From NCBI RefSeq assembly GCF_900129055.1, contig NZ_FQUZ01000009.1:40638-103912 (forward strand): 63,275 nucleotides of DNA. The letters are read 5' to 3'. The notes below the pieces were generated by a model that ran no database searches, was not told the origin of the DNA, and was given only the letters and a program-made list of their open reading frames with translations. The stretch comes from Lampropedia hyalina DSM 16112. GTDB taxonomy: Bacteria > Pseudomonadota > Gammaproteobacteria > Burkholderiales > Burkholderiaceae_C. The translations under genes were made by a program, and so were the position numbers. The stretch's first letter is position 1. Each line of letters begins with the position of its first letter. Positions 47,011-56,348 of the stretch are shown piece after piece.

Positions 47011-47409
47011 TCAGTGGCGGTGTTCCTCGCGCAGCTCGACCGCCGGGCCGGCAGCGGTGGCAGGCACCTGCCCCCGCGCCTGCCACTGCTGGCGCAATGC
47101 GGGCAAGTTCACTTCCATGTCGTAGAGGGGCGGATGGCCGGGCGTGGCGTATTCGGCCTCGACCATCGTCGCGCAGCAGGGGCAGTAGTACTCCAGGATG
47201 CGCACCCATTCCGGGTCGGGGCTGAACGTGTAGCGGTACTTCTGCGCATCGATCACCGGCGGATGAATCTCCTGCGGGTTGCGGTTGTAGACCAGCATGC
47301 CTTCCTTGTAGCTGCGGTGCGCACTGCCGATGGTGTGGTTGCACACGCGGCACTCCCACTGCTCGGCATCGAGATCGAGGCGCAGGTATTCGGTCATGGG
47401 TACTTTCAT
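47011..47409 (-). CDS. apc2: Zinc-ribbon carboxylase gamma-type subunit (Apc2-like)
   Basis: 132 aa, about 15 kDa. Two cysteine pairs, CRVC and CPCC (in EYYCPCCATMVEAEY), form a zinc ribbon as in acetone carboxylase gamma (Acetone_carb_G family). The flanks LDLDAEQWECRVCNHTIG fit. Size matches Apc2. It lies 4 bp after apc1 and 65 bp before apc3. Confidence 0.85.
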   Translation of the reverse strand: MKVPMTEYLRLDLDAEQWECRVCNHTIGSAHRSYKEGMLVYNRNPQEIHPPVIDAQKYRYTFSPDPEWVRILEYYCPCCATMVEAEYATPGHPPLYDMEVNLPALRQQWQARGQVPATAAGPAVELREEHRH

Positions 47410-47413
47410 GGCA

Positions 47414-49360
47414 TCAATCCTTTCTGGTGAGCAAAATGTCTTTGTGGTCGCTGATCGTGAAACTCCAGCCGTCGCGCACGCGGCAGGTGAAGAAGTCCTC
47501 TTCCAGGATGGCCGGGCCTTGTGCAAAGTCGCCGGGTTGCAGCTCTGCCAGGCGGTACACCGGCACATCGATGCGGCCATGGTGGCGGGTCAGGATGCGG
47601 CGGCTGGTGCTGGCCTGGGCCGGCTGTCGCGCCTCGAACACGGAGGTCTGCCCGTCCTGATGGCGCAGGTGCCGGATGGCCGCCACTTCCAGCTCCACCG
47701 TGGGCAGGCCCACCAACGCGCTGGGAAAGTTCAGGTCTTGCTGATCCAGCTCCACCACCTGCTCGTGGCCGTCGGCATCCGTGCCCACCAGCCGGGCCTG
47801 GATGGCGTACTCGCCCGGTGCAAACCCTTCGGCGAACATGTCGCGCCGGGCACGCTGCAACTGCTCGGCCAAGGCATCTTCCAGCCCGTTCCTGCTGCGC
47901 TGCGCCCCCTGCAAGGCCACCGCATAGCGTTGCGAAATATCGCAACGGCCAATCCCATAGGCACTGAACACCGCCGCCATGCCCGGCACGGCCACGCACG
48001 TGATGCCCGCCTGCTCTGCCACCCCACAGGCATTGAGTGGCCCGGCCCCTCCGAAGGCCAGCAGCACGGTGTCTGGTGTCACCTTTGTGAAACGCTGCAT
48101 CTCTGATGCAATCTTCTGTTCGTAGCCGGTTTCCATCGCTTGCAATGCCTCGTCCAGCGACAGTTGCAACGGCTTGGCAATATGCGTCTCCACCGCATGG
48201 CGTGCACGCTCCAGATCCAGTGCCAGCCCTCCACCGAAATAAGACTTGGGATCGAACAGTCCCGCCAACACGCTGGCATCGGTGATGGTGGCCTGCTGGC
48301 CCCCACGACCGAAGGCCGCCGGGCCGGGCACGGCCCCCACGCTGTCCGGGCCGATGGTGATGCGCCCGTCGGACACCCGGAACACCGAACTGCCACCGGC
48401 TCCCGCGCTACTGATCTCGCTCAGCGGAAAGGACACACGGATGCCTTCCACATTGCCGTGGCGCACCTCCTTGACCTGCCCATCCAGACACTGGCCAATG
48501 TCGGTGGTGGTGCCACCCACATCGATGGCCACCACATCCCGCATGCCATAGCGTTGGGCAAAAGCCTTCATGCCTTCCATGCCCCCGCGCGGGCCGGAAC
48601 TGTAGGTCTTGACCGCCACCGTCTTGGCCACCCTGGAGGCATCGCCATCGTTGCGGAAAATCAACAGCGGATTCTTGGTCTTGAAGTCCCGCAGACGGTT
48701 TTCCGCATTGAACAGGAAATGCTCCATCGCCGGGTGCAGAAACGAATTGAGCAGGGCCGTCCAGGAACGCCGCAACACGTCACCATCGGTGCTCAGGTCA
48801 CTGCCATACAGCACCGGCACCGCCCCCAGCAGATGGCGTGGATACTTGCGCAGCACCACGTTGCGCACCAGAGCCTCCTGCGCGGCAAAATCCTTGCCAC
48901 CAAAACTCACCACCACCCGATTGGCCCCGGCCGCAGTCAGGCGGTTGATCGCCGTGACAATATCGATCTCGACGGCCTCGCTGTCGGAATGCGCCAGATC
49001 CAGCACCGCCACGCGATCGCCCACCAGCGCGTCGTACACGTCGGCATCGTGCTGGCGCAGCACCGCTGGCAATCCGGCACTGTCCTTGCCGGTCATCAAG
49101 CCCAGCTTGGGGCCTTTGCGTTCACAGATGGCGTTGGTTCCCTGTGTGGTGGAGTAGCGGATCAAATCCACCTCCTCCAGCAACCGTGCCACGTTCGCCT
49201 CGCCATAGAGAACGCCAGAGGCCTTGTGCAGACCTTCAAAAAAGCATTTGCTCAGATCGTAGGGGGTCGTGAGCACCTTGGTTTTCTGCACCCCCTCATC
49301 GGTGAGGATGCAGATATCGGTGAGCGTGCCACCGTTATCGATGTTGATTTCCAGTGTCAT
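47414..49360 (-). CDS. apc1: HyuA-type carboxylase subunit 1 (Apc1-like)
   Basis: 648 aa, about 70 kDa, shorter than its paralogue apc3. ASKHA motifs are altered at the phosphate-1 loop: INIDNGGTLTDICIL instead of DIGGTFTD. Others are standard: IRYSTTQGTNAICERKGPKL, DVGGTTTDIGQ and SSAGAGGSSVFRV. In acetophenone carboxylase two different ATP-dependent HyuA-type subunits occur, consistent with two ATP hydrolysed per turnover. GGAG lies 11 bp before the ATG; a sigma54 promoter lies 141 bp upstream. Confidence 0.87.
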   Translation of the reverse strand: MTLEINIDNGGTLTDICILTDEGVQKTKVLTTPYDLSKCFFEGLHKASGVLYGEANVARLLEEVDLIRYSTTQGTNAICERKGPKLGLMTGKDSAGLPAVLRQHDADVYDALVGDRVAVLDLAHSDSEAVEIDIVTAINRLTAAGANRVVVSFGGKDFAAQEALVRNVVLRKYPRHLLGAVPVLYGSDLSTDGDVLRRSWTALLNSFLHPAMEHFLFNAENRLRDFKTKNPLLIFRNDGDASRVAKTVAVKTYSSGPRGGMEGMKAFAQRYGMRDVVAIDVGGTTTDIGQCLDGQVKEVRHGNVEGIRVSFPLSEISSAGAGGSSVFRVSDGRITIGPDSVGAVPGPAAFGRGGQQATITDASVLAGLFDPKSYFGGGLALDLERARHAVETHIAKPLQLSLDEALQAMETGYEQKIASEMQRFTKVTPDTVLLAFGGAGPLNACGVAEQAGITCVAVPGMAAVFSAYGIGRCDISQRYAVALQGAQRSRNGLEDALAEQLQRARRDMFAEGFAPGEYAIQARLVGTDADGHEQVVELDQQDLNFPSALVGLPTVELEVAAIRHLRHQDGQTSVFEARQPAQASTSRRILTRHHGRIDVPVYRLAELQPGDFAQGPAILEEDFFTCRVRDGWSFTISDHKDILLTRKD

Positions 49361-49500
49361 AGATGCGTGTCTCCTATAGTTGTCAGGCCACCCGCAGCCC
49401 AGGCCAGCGGATGGTTCCCTTGGCCCCACCATCGAGATATTGCATTCCCGACAGACAGATGCCCTGCGGCCCACCAATGCGTGGCCAGCCCTTTTCCCAA

Positions 49501-49516
49501 AGCAAATCGCATACCA
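49501..49516 (-). promoter_or_regulatory. Sigma54 (-24/-12) promoter of the apc operon
   Basis: Minus strand TGGTATGCGATTTGCT matches the consensus TGGCACG-N4-TTGCA with the invariant GG and GC at the correct spacing. It points at apc1 and is 141 bp from its ATG. An AcoR-type sigma54 activator is encoded 1.3 kb away. Confidence 0.75.
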
Positions 49517-49604
49517 CTTTTCAGCTCATCAAAAATCAATTCAAACCATTGATTTTTAATAATATTTTTACCAATAACACATTACCAAATCAAACCGTTT
49601 GAAA

Positions 49605-49626
49605 ATCGGACGTTCGAACGTCCGAT
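49605..49626. promoter_or_regulatory. 22-bp perfect palindrome, candidate activator site
   Basis: Half-site ATCGGACGTTC is followed immediately by its exact complement. It lies 89 bp upstream of the sigma54 promoter, the usual place for an enhancer-binding-protein site, and 139 bp from the divergent ada start. A smaller repeat TCAAA-CCG-TTTGA (49590-49602) adjoins. Confidence 0.6.
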
Positions 49627-49764
49627 ACCCAGCAGGTGCTGCAACGCAATATCGAACCAATCTTCTGGAAAACCCGAGCGCGCACTTCGACCGCAAGAAA
49701 CGGAGTGCCAGTCATCACACCCAGGGGTAAGCTGCTCATCCTCATGAAAAATCAGGGTAACGCC

Positions 49765-50820
49765 ATGACAACCGAGTCCCCCTCCTGCCCGCCCTACGGC
49801 ACGGACGATGCCCGCTGGAAGGCCATCCGCAACCGGGATGCCCAAGCCGATGGCCATTTCGTCTATGCCATGCGAACCACCGGAAGGTACTGCCAGCCCA
49901 GTTCTGCGGCGCGTTTACCCCAGCGCGAGAACATCGAATTTTTCGCCTCGGCACAAGCAGCCGAAGCGGCAGGCTATCGTCCCGGTCGGCGTATTCAGGG
50001 CGACCGCACCGCGCTGGTGGCACAGGCCTGCCGCCTGATCGAATCGGCACACACGCCCCCGAATCTGGCAGAACTGGCTGCACAGGCAGGCATGAGTCCC
50101 TACCACTTCCATCGCATCTTCAAGGCCGAAACCGGCCTGACACCCAAGGCCTATGCCACCGCTTGCCGCGCCCGCAGAATGCAGGAAGAATTGAACACCG
50201 CTCCCGGCACTGTCACCGATGCCATCTATGGAGCCGGCTTCAATTCCAACAGCCGTTTCTACGAAACATCCCAGCAGGTTCTGGGCATACGGGCCAAGGA
50301 ATATCGCGCAGGTGGTGTGGGAGCCGTGATTCGGTTTGCAGTGGCCGAATCTTCACTGGGAGCGATTCTGGTGGCGCAAAGCCAGCATGGCATCTGCACC
50401 ATCTTGCTGGGCGACGACCCCGATGGGCTGGTGCGCGAGCTGCAAGACCGGTTCCCCCAGGCGGAGTTGAGGGGCGGAGATTGCGATTTCGAGCAGTTGG
50501 TGGCACAGGTCATCGGCTTTGTCGAAGCCCCCGGCATCGGCTTGAACCTGCCGCTGGACGTGCGCGGCACCGCCTTCCAGCAACGCGTATGGCAAGCCCT
50601 GCGCGAAATTCCACCAGGTCAGACGGTCAGCTATGCCGAGATCGCCGAACGCATCGGCTCGCCCAAGGCCGTGCGTGCCGTAGCCCAGGCCTGTGCCGCC
50701 AACCCGATTGCCGTTGCCATTCCCTGCCATCGGGTGGTGCGGCGCGACGGCGACATTTCGGGCTACCGCTGGGGCGTGGAGCGCAAACGCGAACTGCTGC
50801 GACGCGAAGCCCAGACTTGA
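49765..50820 (+). CDS. ada: Ada-type methyltransferase/regulator, zinc cysteines lost
   Basis: 351 aa with the Ada plan: N-terminal Ada_Zn-binding domain (about 10-80), AraC-type HTH (about 90-180; FHRIFKAETGLTPKAYATA), and a C-terminal O6-alkylguanine-DNA methyltransferase (about 190-350) with intact acceptor IPCHRVV. In E. coli the N-domain binds zinc through four cysteines (CRPSC and CKRC regions). Here the first remains (GRYCQPSS) but the other three are Ser, Gly and Ile (YRPGRRIQGD). The methylphosphotriester sensor is therefore probably inactive, while O6-methylguanine repair should work. Start at MTTESPS; an ATG at 49744 is possible. Confidence 0.9.
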   Translation: MTTESPSCPPYGTDDARWKAIRNRDAQADGHFVYAMRTTGRYCQPSSAARLPQRENIEFFASAQAAEAAGYRPGRRIQGDRTALVAQACRLIESAHTPPNLAELAAQAGMSPYHFHRIFKAETGLTPKAYATACRARRMQEELNTAPGTVTDAIYGAGFNSNSRFYETSQQVLGIRAKEYRAGGVGAVIRFAVAESSLGAILVAQSQHGICTILLGDDPDGLVRELQDRFPQAELRGGDCDFEQLVAQVIGFVEAPGIGLNLPLDVRGTAFQQRVWQALREIPPGQTVSYAEIAERIGSPKAVRAVAQACAANPIAVAIPCHRVVRRDGDISGYRWGVERKRELLRREAQT

Positions 50821-50856
50821 ACCTGCCGCATGGTTGCCAGCATCATGCGCAAACCA

Positions 50857-53010
50857 TCACCCCACTTCCCTGCGGGCAGGAATGCGGCGTATCGCATCAA
50901 TCGCGCCTTGCAATTGATAACGCTGCACTTTGAGGTACACGGTGCTTTTGGCAATGCCCAACTGCTTGGCCACTGCGGTGAGATTGCCATGGCACAGGCG
51001 TATGGAGCGCATCAAGGCATCGCGCTCCCCGTCCGCCAGAGTGGCAGCAGGTGCCACTGAAACCACAGGCGGCATGGCCGCAACCTCTGCGTGCCGGGGC
51101 AGTTGGCATGTCTCCAGTGCCTGCAACAGGGTATGGGGCAGATCGGGCAGTTCAATCATGCCGCCCTTGCAGGTCAGCACCATGGCTTCCAGGGCGTTGC
51201 GCAGTTCGCGCACATTGCCCGGCCAGGCATAGGCTTGCAGCGCGTCCAGAACCTGCGGAGCGATGGCGGGTCGGGCCACTTGGTGAATGTCTGCCAGTTG
51301 CTGCAAATAATGCATCACCAGCAAGGAGATGTCCCCCTGTCGATCGCACAACGAAGGCAGACGGATGGTGGTCACGGCAATGCGATAGAACAAATCCATG
51401 CGAAAACGCCCCGCCCGCACTTCTTCCTGCAAATTGCGGTGCGTGGCGGCCACCAGCCGAAAATTCACCTTGCGGGGTCGGGTTTCGCCCAGACGATGCA
51501 CTTCGCTTTCTTCCAGCACGCGCAGAAAATGCGGCTGCAAGTCCAGCGGCATTTCGCCAATCTCATCGAGGAACAGCGTGCCACCATCGGCCGCCTCGAT
51601 CTTGCCAACCATGCCGCCGCGCCGTGCCCCGGTGAATGCCCCCTCGGCATAGCCGAACAACTCACTGCTGAGCAACTCTCTGGACATGCCGCCGCAGTTG
51701 ATGGCCACAAAGGGAGCGGTCTTGCCGCTGGCCAGCATGTGTTCATCGTGCAATGCCTTGGCAAACACCTCCTTGCCAACGCCTGTATCGCCCAGCAGCA
51801 ACACCGAGACCCGCGAAGGAGCCAGTTGCCGCGCCGTGGCAATCGCCTGGGCAATGGCGGCACTGCGGCCCACCACGCTGGCAAAAGCCCCCTTGCCCGC
51901 CCCTGTCTGCTGCTGTTCCTGTGGGCCATGATTGGCCTGCGCATTCCAAGCCGTGGCACGCGGCATGGCTGGTGCCGCATGGGGCACGGCCTCTGCGGCC
52001 TGGTAACGCGAACGTGCAGGCACAATCACCACGGTGCCCAGCGTATGGCCATTGACCACCACAGCCTCCTGGCGGACTGCATCGAAATCGAGCCGGACGC
52101 TGGAGCAGCTCGTATCGATGCGCCCCTCGAACCGGGCCACCGCCTCCAGCGTCAGGGAAGCCAGCCGCCGCCCCGTCAGACTGCTGTCCATGAGCACCTG
52201 GCCGGCCTTGTCATTCGCCTTGAGCAAACGGCCTCGGCGGTCGAACAGCAACACACCATCGCGTCCTGCATCGGAGAGTCGATCCATGGCCGCATCCAGC
52301 AGGCGATAACGCCATTGGAGTTCGGCTTCCATCAGGCGGCTTTCGATGCGCCCGGCCATCTGCACCGCCAGGGCCAGATTCTGTCTGACGTAGCTGGATG
52401 ACAGCCCGGACAGATCCACCGCCCCGGCAATCGCGTTGTCCACCGGGTTGCGAATCACCGCTGCCGAACAGGTCCAGCGTTGAATGCCTTCGCAATAATG
52501 CTCGGCCGAATGCACCTGAATCGGCTGGCCAATCGCCAATGCCGTGCCAATCGCATTGGTGCCGCAATCCTGTTCCCCCCAACCGGCTCCCGGCAAGAAA
52601 TGGATGTTCTCTGCCAGTCCCAATGTGCGGGTATCGCCTTCGGTGCGCAATATCCGGGCCTGCGCATCGGCCAAAGCCATGATGGAGCCGGATTCGGCCA
52701 GATAGGCACGCGCCTCCTTCATGACCGGCAGGCTGGCATCCAGCAACTCTTTCTGGATGGACGACAGCATGTCTGCCCCCTCACCCAGAATCGGGGCATT
52801 CTGCTGGTTGGGATTGACGTGGGCATCGTGGCAACGCTGCCACGAAAACCCCACCACCGGCCTCAGGTTGCCCAGACCCGCATGGTATTCACCACGCAGG
52901 AACGCCCGCCAGGCGCGCACAATTTGAGAATCCTGACTGGGGTTGGAATAGGGCTGGGCGTTGAGAAAAGGCATCGAATTCGGGGTGGCAAGGGGATGGG
53001 AGCAGGGCAT
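50857..53010 (-). CDS. AcoR/AcxR-type sigma54-dependent activator
   Basis: 717 aa if started at 53010 (705 from the ATG at 52974). The N-terminal region has a GAF-like sensory domain ([20 protein letters not shown]) and a PAS-like segment ([19 protein letters not shown]). The AAA+ domain has Walker [10 protein letters not shown], the sigma54-contact GAFTGA loop ([10 protein letters not shown]), Walker [12 protein letters not shown] and arginine-finger region. A Fis-type HTH closes it ([20 protein letters not shown]). Similar to activators of acetoin and acetone catabolism, so it most likely drives the apc operon. Its 5' end abuts MITE copy 2: the 53010 start would lie inside the element. Confidence 0.88.
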   Translation of the reverse strand: MPCSHPLATPNSMPFLNAQPYSNPSQDSQIVRAWRAFLRGEYHAGLGNLRPVVGFSWQRCHDAHVNPNQQNAPILGEGADMLSSIQKELLDASLPVMKEARAYLAESGSIMALADAQARILRTEGDTRTLGLAENIHFLPGAGWGEQDCGTNAIGTALAIGQPIQVHSAEHYCEGIQRWTCSAAVIRNPVDNAIAGAVDLSGLSSSYVRQNLALAVQMAGRIESRLMEAELQWRYRLLDAAMDRLSDAGRDGVLLFDRRGRLLKANDKAGQVLMDSSLTGRRLASLTLEAVARFEGRIDTSCSSVRLDFDAVRQEAVVVNGHTLGTVVIVPARSRYQAAEAVPHAAPAMPRATAWNAQANHGPQEQQQTGAGKGAFASVVGRSAAIAQAIATARQLAPSRVSVLLLGDTGVGKEVFAKALHDEHMLASGKTAPFVAINCGGMSRELLSSELFGYAEGAFTGARRGGMVGKIEAADGGTLFLDEIGEMPLDLQPHFLRVLEESEVHRLGETRPRKVNFRLVAATHRNLQEEVRAGRFRMDLFYRIAVTTIRLPSLCDRQGDISLLVMHYLQQLADIHQVARPAIAPQVLDALQAYAWPGNVRELRNALEAMVLTCKGGMIELPDLPHTLLQALETCQLPRHAEVAAMPPVVSVAPAATLADGERDALMRSIRLCHGNLTAVAKQLGIAKSTVYLKVQRYQLQGAIDAIRRIPARREVG

Positions 53011-53273
53011 GTCATCATTTAGATTCACCCCCGCGTTGGAGTCCAAAAAGGCTGTGAGCAAGGCGCAAAACGCAGCAAGGCTTTATGCCTTGCGAGGCTT
53101 TGCAACGCCGCGCACGGCCTTTTTGGGCCCAACCCTTCGGGCCAGTGTGCCCCGGCAGGCCAATCTAGGCGCACGCCGCCGCCCGTATGTCGATACGGGC
53201 AAGGTGTGCAACGACGAGTGGCCTGTCGGGGCACGCTGGCGCGGGGGTGAATCTAATGGATGACACGCCCTAG
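53003..53273. mobile_element. 266-bp MITE, copy A
   Basis: Element body 53005-53270 with terminal inverted repeats GGGC(A/G)TGTCATC...TTAGATTCACCCCCGCG; the right boundary is CCC-TA-GC and the left boundary is decayed (CA for TA). It holds an internal core (about 53138-53240) flanked by CCAGTGTGCCCCGGCAGGCC-like inverted repeats and containing CCCGTATGTCGATACGGG. No transposase. It fills most of the gap between the sigma54 activator and the next gene, so it may carry or alter the activator's promoter. Confidence 0.85.
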
Positions 53274-53335
53274 CTGGATGCGCCGCTGGTTCTTGGCATA
53301 ATGCCCGGCAGCATTACACACAGGAGACGACTGCC

Positions 53336-54472
53336 ATGACCCAGAACCAGACCGCTGCCCCACCGAATCCCGCCGCCTTCTCCAGCAGCCCCGACGTGCT
53401 GGCCGAAGTGCGCGGGCGCGTGGGCTTCATCACCCTCAACCGCCCCCGGGCACTCAATGCCCTGTCCCTGCCGATGGTGCGTGCCCTCACCGCCACCTTG
53501 CAACAGTGGAAGGACGATGCGGCCATTCTGGGCATTGCCATCCGGGGCAGCAACAAGGATGGCGTATTCGGTGCGTTCTGCGCCGGGGGCGACATCCGCT
53601 TCCTGCACCAGACTGGCAGCGACGGCGACCCGCAACTGGAAGACTTCTTCACCGAGGAATACCAGCTCAACCACCTCACCCACCATCTGGGCAAGCCCTA
53701 CATTGCCTTCATGGATGGCATCGTCATGGGCGGTGGCATGGGCATCTCCCAGGGAGCCAGCCTGCGCCTGGTGACCGAACGCACCAAGATGGCCATGCCC
53801 GAAACCGCCATCGGCCTGTTCCCCGACGTGGGCGGCGGCTACTTCCTCAGCCGCAGCCCCGGTGCCGTGGGCGAATGGCTGGGCCTGACCGGCCAGACCA
53901 TCGGCGGTGGCGAGGCCGTGGCCTTCGGACTGGCCGATGGCGTGGTCGCTTCGGCGCAGCAGGCCGCGCTGTGGGACGCACTGGCCGGTGACTTTGCCGA
54001 TGCCGCCGCACTCGACGCCTTCGTGCGTTCGCATTTCGAGGACGCGCCCGCCCCGGCCACTGCCCAGCGCGAGGCTATCGACCGCGTGTTCTCCCTGTCC
54101 AGTGTGCAGGCCATCATCGACACCCTCGAAGCCGCCACCGACGACTGGAGCCAGAGCACCGCGCAGACCCTGCGCAAACGCTCCCCGCTGATGCTGCACA
54201 TCGTGCTGGAGCAGGTGCGCCGTGCCCGCAACCTCAGCCTCGCTGACGACCTGCGCATGGAGCGCGACCTCGTGCGCCACTGTTTTCATGGCCGTGCCGA
54301 CCGCCAGTGCAACAGCGAAACCCTCGAAGGCATCCGCGCGCTGGCCATCGACAAAGACCACAGCCCGCACTGGAAGCCCGCCCGCATCGAAGACGTGGAT
54401 GCCGCCGAAGTGCAAGCCTTCTTCCAAAGCCCCTGGCCTGCCAGCGGCCACCCGCTTGCCTCCCTGACCTGA
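53336..54472 (+). CDS. Enoyl-CoA hydratase family, 3-hydroxyisobutyryl-CoA hydrolase type
   Basis: 378 aa crotonase-fold enzyme. GFITLNRPRALNALS and the oxyanion-hole segments GAFCAGGDIRFL and MDGIVMGGGMGISQGAS are clear, with the C-terminal extension (LADDLRMERDLVRHC) typical of the HIBYL-CoA hydrolase subgroup (ECH_2) of valine degradation. The catalytic PETAIGLFPDVGGGYFLS is conserved. It may equally be a hydratase of another acyl-CoA. It sits between the two MITE copies with the M23 gene. Confidence 0.88.
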   Translation: MTQNQTAAPPNPAAFSSSPDVLAEVRGRVGFITLNRPRALNALSLPMVRALTATLQQWKDDAAILGIAIRGSNKDGVFGAFCAGGDIRFLHQTGSDGDPQLEDFFTEEYQLNHLTHHLGKPYIAFMDGIVMGGGMGISQGASLRLVTERTKMAMPETAIGLFPDVGGGYFLSRSPGAVGEWLGLTGQTIGGGEAVAFGLADGVVASAQQAALWDALAGDFADAAALDAFVRSHFEDAPAPATAQREAIDRVFSLSSVQAIIDTLEAATDDWSQSTAQTLRKRSPLMLHIVLEQVRRARNLSLADDLRMERDLVRHCFHGRADRQCNSETLEGIRALAIDKDHSPHWKPARIEDVDAAEVQAFFQSPWPASGHPLASLT

Positions 54473-54480
54473 TCCCCGCG

Positions 54481-55395
54481 ATGGACTCCCTGCCCATGAC
54501 CGCTTCCCCCGTTCTCTCCCTCGCCCTGCCTGCCTCTGCCATGCGCCGCCAGCTCTGCCGGTGGAGTCTGTGGGGCGCGGCCAGCCTGCTGTGCAGCGCA
54601 GCCGTTCTGGCGCAACCGGTGCAGCAGGCCAGCGACAGTGCCGCCGTGCGCTTTCCGGCCAGCGTGGAACAAGGCTCGATGATTATTGGCCGCGTGCCAC
54701 CGGGCAGCACTGTGCAGTACCGGGGCCGCACCCTGCGCACCACCGACTATGGCACCGTGGTCTTCGGCGTGGGGCGCAACGAAACCGAATCTGCCATCGT
54801 GCAGGTACGCCGCCCGGATGGCACGCAGACCCAGGCCAGCATTGCCGTGCGCCCGCGCGACTGGCCCACCGAATACGTCAATGGCGTGCCACCCCAGACC
54901 GCCAGCCCCAAGGGAGCCATTGCCGAGCGCATCCGCCGCGAACAGGCCCAAGTCACCCGCGCCCGCGAGCGTGATGATGACCGTGCCGACTTCGCCCAGC
55001 CCTTCATCTGGCCGGTCAAGGGGCGCATCAGTGGCCGCTTCGGCAACGCCAGGGTCTATAACGGCCTGCCCAGCGGCAGCGGCCACTCCGGCATGGACAT
55101 TGCCGCGCCCACCGGCACGCCGGTCAAGGCACCGGCTGGCGGCATCGTCACCTTTGCCAACGCCAACCTCTATCTGACCGGCGGAACCCTGCTGATCGAC
55201 CACGGCTTCGGCATCAGCTCCAACTTCCTGCACCTCTCGCGCATCGACGTGAAAGTGGGCGACCGCGTGGAACAGGGGCAGGTGATTGCCGCCGTCGGCG
55301 CGACCGGCCGCGCCACCGGCCCGCACCTGCACTGGGGCATGAACTGGCTGGACGTGCGCATCGACCCGCTGCTGGTGCTGGAACGCCAGCCGTAG
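54481..55395 (+). CDS. M23 family peptidoglycan metallopeptidase
   Basis: 304 aa with a signal peptide (about 20-40, ending VLAQP). After a beta-rich N-terminal domain (VPPGSTVQYRGRTLRTTDYG) comes the LytM/M23 domain with all zinc-ligand motifs: HSGMDIAAPTG (HxxxD) and PHLHWGMNW (HxH). Probably an active DD-endopeptidase, since the ligands are intact. Eight bases after the preceding gene; the ATG at 54496 is an alternative start. Confidence 0.9.
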   Translation: MDSLPMTASPVLSLALPASAMRRQLCRWSLWGAASLLCSAAVLAQPVQQASDSAAVRFPASVEQGSMIIGRVPPGSTVQYRGRTLRTTDYGTVVFGVGRNETESAIVQVRRPDGTQTQASIAVRPRDWPTEYVNGVPPQTASPKGAIAERIRREQAQVTRARERDDDRADFAQPFIWPVKGRISGRFGNARVYNGLPSGSGHSGMDIAAPTGTPVKAPAGGIVTFANANLYLTGGTLLIDHGFGISSNFLHLSRIDVKVGDRVEQGQVIAAVGATGRATGPHLHWGMNWLDVRIDPLLVLERQP

Positions 55396-55411
55396 TGAAC
55401 ATGGGCTGATG

Positions 55412-55683
55412 CTAGGGCGTGTCATCCATTAGATTCACCCCCGCGCCAGTGCGCCCCGGCAGGCCAATCTAGGCGCACGCCGCCGCCCGTATGTCGATAC
55501 GGGCAAGGTGTGCAACGACGAGTGGCCTGCCGGGGCACACTGGCCCGAAGGGTTGGGCCCAAAAAGGCCGTGCGCGGCGTTGCAAAGCCTCGCAAGGCAT
55601 AAAGCCTTGCTGTGTTTTGCGCCTTGCTCACAGCCTTTTTGGACTCCAACGCGGGGGCGAATCTAATGGAGGACACGCCCTAG
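55412..55683. mobile_element. 266-bp MITE, copy B (opposite arm order)
   Basis: Body 55415-55680 bounded by C-TA-GGG and CCC-TA-G, the same 266-bp length as copy A and the same terminal repeat GGGCGTGTCATCCATTAGAT. The long arm that precedes the core in copy A (TTGGAGTCCAAAAAGGCTGT) here follows it as its complement, while the core itself is in the same orientation. The two copies therefore differ by inversion of the core. Ends 4 bp before the LysE stop codon. Confidence 0.88.
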
Positions 55684-55687
55684 CCCC

Positions 55688-56287
55688 TCACGGCCAGACC
55701 AGCGGAACCAGCGAGGCCACCAGCAGCAGGGCCATGCCGATGTTGAAGGCGCGTACCACGGCGGGCTGGCGCAGGTAGCGGCGCAGTGCCACGCCGAACA
55801 GCGTCCAGACCGAAATGCTGGGCAGATTGACCAGCCCGCAGATCAGCGCGCCCAGCAGCAAATTGAACAGGAAATCCGTCTGTGGCACGTACACGGCAAT
55901 CACGCCCAGGGCCATCGTCCACGCCTTCGGGTTGATCCACTGGAAGAACGCGGCCTCCCAGAAGCTGAATGGGCGGCGCGGCCGCGCATCGACATTCACC
56001 GGGCTGGCCGTGGCAATGCGCCATGCCAGATAGAGCAGGTACAGCGCGCTGGCAATCTTCAGAATCTGGTGCAGTGCCGGCCAGGTGCGAAACAGTGCGC
56101 CCAGCCCCAGCCCGATCACTACCAGCATCAGCATGAACCCGACGCTGATGCCCAGCATGTGCGGCACACTGCGCCGAAACCCGTGGTTCAGGCCGGAGCT
56201 GGCCAGCATGATGTTGTTGGGGCCGGGCGTGATGGAGGAAGCGAAGGCAAACAGGGCCAGCGGAACCAGAAGGGAAGTGCTGCTCAT
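55688..56287 (-). CDS. LysE/RhtB-family amino-acid exporter
   Basis: 199-aa membrane protein with the LysE N-terminus (LALFAFASSITPGPNNIMLAS), six predicted helices and the conserved FWEAAFFQWINPKAWTMALG. Probably exports an amino acid or small metabolite. It is divergent from a MocR-type regulator with a shared inverted repeat, a common arrangement for PLP-dependent regulators controlling exporters. Start at MSSTSLL. Confidence 0.9.
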   Translation of the reverse strand: MSSTSLLVPLALFAFASSITPGPNNIMLASSGLNHGFRRSVPHMLGISVGFMLMLVVIGLGLGALFRTWPALHQILKIASALYLLYLAWRIATASPVNVDARPRRPFSFWEAAFFQWINPKAWTMALGVIAVYVPQTDFLFNLLLGALICGLVNLPSISVWTLFGVALRRYLRQPAVVRAFNIGMALLLVASLVPLVWP

Positions 56288-56348
56288 GGTAAAGACCGAA
56301 AAAAGAGTGGCAGAAAGCGAAACGTTCTGCGCACTGTAGAGCAAACAA

